Origin: Bathymodiolus brooksi
Lineage: Eukaryota > Mollusca > Bivalvia > Mytilida > Modiolidae
DNA length: 64,000 bases
Direction: 5' to 3'
Assembly (NCBI GenBank): GCA_963680875.1
Contig: OY804579.1
Location: forward strand, 13,159,506 to 13,223,505
Shown one piece after another: positions 57,246 to 64,000 of this stretch. The notes beneath the pieces were generated by a model. That model was not told where the DNA came from. It was given only the letters and a program-made list of their open reading frames with translations, and made no database searches. Each line of letters starts with the position of its first letter. Positions within the stretch are counted from its first letter, which is position 1. The translations under genes and the position numbers were made by a program.

Positions 57246-57962
57246 ACAAGCATCACGATAAGCTTACCTCAAATTGCTTGCGGCAACCCATGTTGACTGT
57301 GTCTCTGGATTGTCCATTCCCGATTGTTCCTTCGGTTTTCTCTTATAGTTTTATAGAATTCAGTACAAAAACATACAGCGCATTTACATAGAGAGAGAGA
57401 CCAAATGGTCATCAAATCATGATCCATTATTCTAAGCATGTGCTTCTAAACTCTCACCCCCTCGCATTTATGCAAAATAAAGTGAAACAAAGACAGTAAT
57501 TACGGAAAGAAAGTCCAAGCAGTGATGGTCAACAATTCCACCAATATCAACAAAAGAACGATCTCTTCTCACCTAAACTCACTGAACTCAAAAAGGGGGA
57601 CAACTCCATATGACGTTGGAGCACTGAACATATTGAATTGTGGAAGAGTACATGCTTCATTTGGTGGTATTGTATTATTCCTGTCTTGGATGTGATATCT
57701 GACACTAAATTAATCTTATCGAATAACAAATATGATAAATCAGCAGCAGACATTGTCAATCAATATGTAGACTAAATATCATTGTCCAGATGTCTAAAAT
57801 TGTTTGAAATACGATTTAATAAACTTATTTTCAATAGAAATTTTATTTACTTTCACAAGATGAATTAGATAATGAAATATAATAAATGTTTATGTTTGAT
57901 ATTTATAGAATATCAACAGTAGGATAAAAATGACCAAGATAAATTACATCGAGTTGTTTTTT
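57246..57962. other. Intergenic, one family P terminus
   Basis: 'gtgtctctggattgtccatt' then cccgattgttccttcggttttctc at 57298-57345 is the subtype B left end (minus). (GA)n at about 57390. No gene seen. Confidence 0.5.
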
Positions 57963-58232
57963 TTATGTTTGTTTGTTTGTTTGTTTGATGGAGTTTAGCG
58001 CCACTTTCAACAATATTTCAGCTATATCGTGGCGGTCAGTTTTATTGATGGAGGAAATCCAACTACCCGGAGAAAACCACCAACCTGTCGAAAGTCACTG
58101 ACAAACTTTATCACATAATGTTGTGCACCTCGCAGCCCTGATCGAGATTTGAACTCGCAACATCAGTGGTGATAGGCGCTGATTGCATAGGTAGTTGTTT
58201 ATCCAACTACCATGCGATCAGGGCCACGAGTT
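57963..58232 (-). mobile_element. tRNA-derived SINE, type 1, ending in (AAAC)n
   Basis: Minus strand: head 'gatcgcatggtagttggata', B-box-like 'cgagttcaaatctcg', and body; tail complementary to 'agtttagcgccactttcaac'; then (CAAA)n (forward 'gtttgtttgtttgtttg' at 57967). Complete structure from head to simple-repeat end. Confidence 0.8.
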
Positions 58233-59395
58233 TTTTTTTATAAGTATTTTGATATAGACCATATTTTAATAAAATTTGTGTTATTATTATTTTTTTTAAT
58301 CTGTTAATTTTATTGCAATCTGAACAAACATGGAGTATGGCTATCTTGTCGTAGCTACGTTAACCTTGGTATGCATGCTAAATAATGTTATTAGTTCGTG
58401 TTCAATTTTTAGTTTTCTTTTTTTGTCAAACATTGTCCATCTACGAATTTTGGATTTTGATTACACTTATAGTATCTTCATTTGTTTCATGTTAATCTTT
58501 TGAGTTAATTTATATTTTATCGCCTCATACCTATATCACTAAGTAATTGCTAAAATCGTAACATAGCAATAGAGTTCAACATTAAACAGTAGATTAATTG
58601 ATATGTATGATTGAGAAGGGTGGACAGTCATCAACCTAGTTTCCTAGGGTGATTGATACTCTATACAGAATACTGAAGATTAAAGTCAATACATGGATAT
58701 GTTTTATTTTTTTATATTGTTTTAAAATGTGTTTCATAGAAATTCAAATGTCAGAATGGGATGGCTAACAATGACGTTTTTAAACTCGTCACATTTATTT
58801 TTCATTTTTAGGGATATTTCTTCGCATCGCCTATATACAATTATATTTTCTCGTTGTCCTATTTAACAGTTTAAGATGAACACGAAAAGTTGATCGTCTT
58901 TATTGTAATCCTTGACCATCAACGTGTAACTGCTTAGTTCTATATGTTATGTCCAGATAAAGAGCAGCCTCATTCCCTTACTTAAATGAAATCCATCTGA
59001 TACGGGATGATTTTTCACCAGACACTCAGACCCCCTACTATTAATCCCAGAACACAATATGTCTGAATGATTGAGATGATAATTATGATATCAGGAAGAT
59101 TTTGCCTAGATGTAGTATTTCTATATCTCAACTAATCCGAATAATTTTTATGTTGGTACAAACTGATGCTCGTCAAGTATACATTATTTACTTTACAAAC
59201 ACCACACGATTAAACTCTTAATAAAACATATTAAGTATGTCAATGGTCGTTATAAATGGCTTGATAGTCATAAGAAAGTAAACATCATGTTACCAATCTA
59301 TTGGACTTGGCATTACTGGCCAGATAAATTTTTAATATGTGTATCTAATTTGTGCACCTGTCCCAAGTCAGGAACACTACCTCAATAGTGCCACC
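58233..59395. other. Intergenic, no gene seen
   Basis: AT-rich. No repeat recognised and no convincing ORF. Confidence 0.5.
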
Positions 59396-59399
59396 AGTA

Positions 59400-59612
59400 T
59401 TATGATGCTGTGTTCGTCTTTAACTCAAGTTGTTTGTAGGATGGCTCATGTCTTATTTACTTTATTTGTGCTTACTTGCGTATAGTGGTGTCCAAAATTA
59501 TTGTGTAATGTTTTGTTTTGCTTGTCTTCGTCTTGTGTACTCTATGTTGCCAGTGTCTTTGAATTATCCATATTCGGTTGCCCCTTCGGTATTCTCTAGC
59601 GTTTATATACCG
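59400..59612 (-). repeat. Family P subtype B, unexpanded
   Basis: 'caagttgtttgtaggatggc', 'gcgtatagtggtgtccaaaa', 'cttgtcttcgtcttgtgtac', 'tgccagtgtctttgaattat' and 'ccccttcggtattctctagc'. Single copy of the segment amplified as 42-bp units at 5178. Confidence 0.7.
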
Positions 59613-60329
59613 AAATAAGCAAATAGTGATTATTATTCAATTGTTCTAATTGTTTAATTCGAATATATTATTGTGGTTAAATGTAGTCTTATTTTCATTG
59701 CTAAATGATTCAATCCTTTTTAGTACGCACGGTAAAATATATAATATTTCATTATAAACTTCTATTCTTCATAAAATAAAGCCCCTTCCTCGTTCTATGA
59801 TGTTAGAACTCGGTTCCAATAACAATTATATGATTTACTACAAAATATTGAGGTACAAAACATTAATTAATTCATAAATCACTACATTAATATATACATT
59901 ATATTAATAAGTGAGAAATATGAGAGTAGATGATAATTAATACCAAGTATTTTATAGTATATATAATACTTATATTTTTGCTAGAATACATATTGTTTAC
60001 ACCAACATTCTTATGGCATCTTGGAAATCAGGAGGCAAACAACACTATCAAGTTTTCATCGAACTATGGACACAGAAATGCAACTACAAGGAAATTGATT
60101 CTTTTCAAGTTACAATAGAAAAATGTTTTGATGTTTTTAAGAGTTTATTTAAAGATGAACTGTTCTGTTCATGGGTATTTCTATTTCAAAAAGTAACATG
60201 TTCTGTTCATGAGTATTTCTGAAAATTTGCTCAGTTAGCATTACACAACAATCTCTCACCTACTTATTCAAAGTACCGGAAGTGTTTACAGCAATATAGA
60301 GTTTAAGAATTAAGTAAATCTTATTACGA
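59613..60329. other. Intergenic, no gene supported
   Basis: A 69-codon plus-strand frame at 60013-60222 starts with a plausible ATG, but has no recognisable motif or splice partners and carries an internal duplication ('acatgttctgttcatg'-type). I do not call it a gene. Confidence 0.45.
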
Positions 60330-60500
60330 GCACATGGGTTCACCCCGTGTTCATCTTTTATAGTTAGTTGTGTGTGTTGTGTTGTGTCTGTGCGCTTTGT
60401 TTATTTTCGTTCTGTGTCTTGTGTGCCCGATGATGCCAGTGTCTCTGGATTGTACATTCTTGATTGCCACTTCGGCCTTCTCTAACGTTTATTCATCTTA
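60330..60500 (-). repeat. Family P subtype B, unexpanded
   Basis: 'gagcacatgggttcaccccg', 'ttttcgttctgtgtcttgtg', 'tgccagtgtctctggattgt', 'cacttcggccttctctaacg'. Confidence 0.7.
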
Positions 60501-60684
60501 GCTTGATTAAGTCCAGATTTAATTGGAATTCTAAATTGTAATAAATATGAACGATATTTAAATGCGACTCTCACTGTTATGGAGGATACCATGTTTACGT
60601 ATTAATGATGACAATGTTTACATTAAAAGTTGTTAAGAAAGGATATACTTAACCAAGGATGCATAGTGGTTAAGTTGAACTCGT

Positions 60685-63092
60685 CACTTCTAATGTTTCA
60701 CAGTCGCCACCATGACTTAATTAACCGTTAGGTAATATCTGTGTTACAAATGATTCTAAAGTTTCACAGTCATGACTTAGTTAACCGTTAGGTAATATCT
60801 GTGTAACAAATGATTCTAAAGTTTCACAGTCATGACTTAGTTAACCGTCAGGTAATATCTGTGTAACAAATGGTTCTAATGTTTCACAGTCATGACTTAG
60901 TTAACCGTTAGGTAATATCTGTGTAACAAATGGTTCTAATGTTTCACAGTCATGACTTAGTTAACCGTTAGGTAATATCTGTGCAACAAATGATTCTAAT
61001 GTTTCACAGTAATGACTTAGTTAACCGTTAGGTAATATCTGTGTAACAAATGGTTCTAATGTTTCAGTCATGACTTAGTTAACTGCTAGGTAATATCTGT
61101 GTAACAAATGGTTCTAATGTTTCACAGTCATGACTTAGTTAACCGTTAGGTAATATCTGTGTAACAAAAGGTTCTAATGTTTCAGTCATTACTTAGTTAA
61201 CCGTTAGGTAATATCTGTGTAACAAATGATTCTAATGTTTCACAGTAATGACTTAGTTAACCGTTAGGTAATATCTGTGTAACAAATGGTTCTAATGTTT
61301 CACAGTCATGATTTAGTTAACCGTCAGGTAATATCTGTGTAACAAATGGTTCTAATGTTTCACAGTCATGACTTAGTTAACCGTTAGGTAATATCTGTGT
61401 AACAAATGGTTCTAATGTTTCACAGTAGCAACCATGACTTAGTTAACCGTTAGGTAATATCTGTGTAACAAATGGTTCTAATGTTTCACAGTCGTGACTT
61501 AGTTAACCGTTAGGTAATATCTGTGTAACAAATGGTTCTAATGTTTCACAGTCATGACTTAGTTAACCGTTAGGTAATATCTGTGTAGCAAATGGTTCTA
61601 ATGTTTCACAGTCATGACTTAGTTAACCGTTAGGTAATATCTGTGTAACAAATGGTTCTAATGTTTCACAGTCATGACTTAGTTAACCGTTAGGTAATAT
61701 TTGTGTAACAAATGGTTCTAATGTTTCAGTCATGACTTAGCTAACCGTTAGGTAATATCTGTGTAACAAATGGTTCTAATGTTTCACAGTCATGACTTAG
61801 TTAACCGTTAGGTAATATCTGTGTAACAAATGGTTCTAATGTTTCACAGTAATGACTTAAATAACCGTCAGGTAATATCTGTGTAACAAATGGTTCTAAT
61901 GTTTCACAGTCATGACTTGGTTAACCGTTAGGTAATATCTGTGCAACAAATGGTTCTAATGTTTCACAGTAATGACTTAGTTAACCGTCAGGTAATATCT
62001 GTGTAGCAAATGGTTGTAATGTTTCACAGTCACGACTTAGTTAACCGTCAGGTAATATCTGTGTAACAAATGGTTCTAATGTTTCACAGTCATGACTTAG
62101 TTAACCGTTAGGTAATATCTGTGTAACAAATGGTTCTACTGTTTCACAGTAGCCACCATGACTTAGTTAACCGTTAGGTAATATCTGTGTAACAAATGGT
62201 TCTAATGTTTCACAGTCATGACTTAGTTAACCGCTAGGTAATATCGGTGTAACAAATGGTTCTAATGTTTCACAGTCATGACTTAGTTAACCGTTAGGTA
62301 ATATCTGTGTAACAAAAGGTTCTAATGTTTCAGTCATTACTTAGTTAACCGTTAGGTAATATCTGTGTAACAAATGATTCTAATGTTTCACAGTAATGAC
62401 TTAGTTAACCGTTAGGTAATATCTGTGTAACAAATGGTTCTAATGTTTCACAGTCATGACTTAGTTAACCGTTAGGTAATATCTGTGTAACAAATGGTTC
62501 TAATGTTTCACAGTCATGACTTAAATAACCGTCAGGTAATATCTGTGTAACAAATGATTCTAATGTTTCACAGTAATGACTTAGTTAACCGTTAGGTAAT
62601 ATCTGTGTAACAAATAGTTCTAATGTTTCACAGTCATGACTTAAATAACCGTCAGGTAATATCTGTGTAACAAATGATTCTAATGTTTCACAGTAATGAC
62701 TTAGTTAACCGTTAGGTAATATCTGTGTAACAAATGGTTCTAATGTTTCACAGTCATGACTTAGTTAACCGTTAGGTAATATCTGTGTAAGAAATGGTTC
62801 TAATGTTTCACAGTCATGACTTAGTTAACTGTTAGGAAATATCTGTGTAACAAATGGTTATAATGTTTCACAGTCATGACTTAGTCAACCGTTGGGTAAT
62901 ATCTGTGTAACAAATGGTTCTAATGTTTCACAGTCGCCACCATGACTTGGTTGTTAGGTAATATCTGTGTAACAAATGGTTCTAATGTTTCACAGTCATG
63001 ACTTAGTTAACCGTTAGGTAATATCTGTGTAACAAATGGTTCTAATGTTTCACAGCCATGACTTAGTTTACCGTTAGGTAATATCTGTGTAA
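60685..63092 (-). repeat. 60-bp satellite array, about 40 copies
   Basis: Unit 'gtcatgacttagttaaccgt', taggtaatatctgtgtaaca, aatggttctaatgtttcaca. Occasional longer units keep 'gtcgccaccatgac'. Some units lack 2-4 bases near 'tttcagtcatg'. The unit is the reverse complement of the right part of family P (compare 15080-15150, 'ggttaaccaagtcatggtgg'). Substitutions are scattered between units, so it is older or less homogenised than the 47-bp array. Confidence 0.93.
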
Positions 63093-63094
63093 TA

Positions 63095-64000
63095 AATAAG
63101 GGTAATAACAAAATTACCGAACTCCGAACAATCTTACAAAGGGAAAGTCAAAACTCATAATTATATAAACAGACAAAATCAGTCAACAACCGGAAAACTG
63201 TGAAAATCGTAATGACCCTGACTTGGTACAGGCATTTCTAAAGAAATGGTGGGTTGAATCAGATTTTAAGGCGCCAAACCTCCCGCTCTCATTACGGTTC
63301 AAAGGTTCCGGCTGTCACTGTAACAGTATTTAAATACAGGAACAAAATAGGTAAAATAGTTGTCAAAGTAGTACCATATTCGGTAACGTAAATGTCAAAA
63401 ATATTTTTACGTCACACACTGACAAAAAAAATTCTTGACGTTTTTGACTTCTTTATCTTTATACATTTTCACTATATGAAAATGCATCGCTTATAATTTT
63501 TTCTGCAGAGACGGAATATATTTCGACAAGATATTGGTATCGGAATATAAACTTTTTAAGAGATTGAATAAGGCGAATCTTTTTATAGCCCTGGTCCAGT
63601 AGCCTGTTTCTCAGATGAAGATGACGTTTCAGGAAATCAGAATAATTGCTACTGGCCCTTGCATAGCGAATCAATTGCGAGATGTAAACACCATATGCAA
63701 GAGAAGCTGGTATATTGCTGCACATGTTTGGAAAATTTATGATTTTAAAATTGAAGTCGTCCCGCTTATCATAAATTTTAGTACTGAGTTGACCACTGTC
63801 GTCAAATTCGAGGTATAAGTCCAAAAATGATGCGGACGAAGCTGTATCGGTGGTCTCTTTAACTTCCAGCTCTGGAGGATATATCAATGGAAGAAATTCT
63901 GCAAATCTAGAATTATTGATAGATAAAACGTCATCAATATACCTGTATGTGAAATTAAAGGCTCTAGCCTCATGAATCTTCTTATCTTTTACAAGCTTTT
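63095..64000 (-). pseudogene. Reverse-transcriptase element, copy 3, cut by window edge
   Basis: Minus-strand frame open from the window edge (about 63998) to TAA at 63459. It includes 'KKIHEARAFNFTYRYIDDVL' (RT catalytic Asp pair at about 63930-63945), 'YPPELEVKETTDT', 'YDKRDDFNFKI', 'AYGVYISQLIRYARA' and a C-terminal 'RSLKKF'-like stretch. No stop or frameshift is visible in the part seen, so the copy could be intact. The 5' part lies outside the window. The 3' end ('aataagggtaataacaaaat') abuts the 60-bp array directly. Class uncertain, possibly Penelope-like. Confidence 0.75.

Overview
The window looks like nuclear DNA of a bivalve mollusc, quite possibly a mussel. The evidence is: AT-rich, intron-containing genes with GT-AG junctions; H-type lectin genes; a RING-less B-box (TRIM-like) gene; tRNA-derived SINEs ending in a 'gtttaacgccactttcaac'-type tail; and many dispersed elements carrying internal minisatellites. 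Species cannot be fixed from sequence alone. There are no operons, CRISPR arrays or convincing functional tRNA genes. Gene names are left empty because only families, not orthologues, can be recognised.

Layout. 1-4.4 kb: repeats plus one low-confidence mitochondrial-P450-like first exon (minus). 4.5-14.7 kb: two tandem four-exon genes for secreted H-type lectins (plus). 14.8-16.3 kb: dispersed element, SINE and reverse-transcriptase remnant. 16.4-27.9 kb: about 157 copies of a 73-bp satellite. 28-30.4 kb: repeats. 30.4-38.1 kb: about 162 nearly identical copies of a 47-bp satellite. 38.7-40.4 kb: B-box/coiled-coil/propeller gene in one coding exon (plus). 40.8-42.8 kb: RT pseudogene and SINE. 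43.3-56.2 kb: a ten-exon minus-strand gene that I could splice in one open frame. It encodes about 759 residues: signal peptide, three copies of an extracellular domain I cannot name, a 285-residue threonine-rich mucin-like stalk, one membrane segment and a short tail. 56.5-60.6 kb: dispersed elements. 60.7-63.1 kb: about 40 copies of a 60-bp satellite. 63.1-64 kb: another RT element, cut by the window edge.

Genes together. Secreted coiled-coil lectins, a B-box protein and a mucin-stalked surface receptor would fit a neighbourhood of recognition or defence genes. That is inference from families only.

Main repeat observation. Most tandem arrays here (24, 35, 42, 47, 49, 60, 73 and 83 bp) lie inside, or at the end of, copies of one dispersed element family, here called family P. 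Each array amplifies a different segment of that element. A second family (D) gave rise to the 25-bp array. Bivalve 'pearl'/Helentron-related elements are known to carry internal tandem repeats, so P may be of that kind. The assignment is inference.
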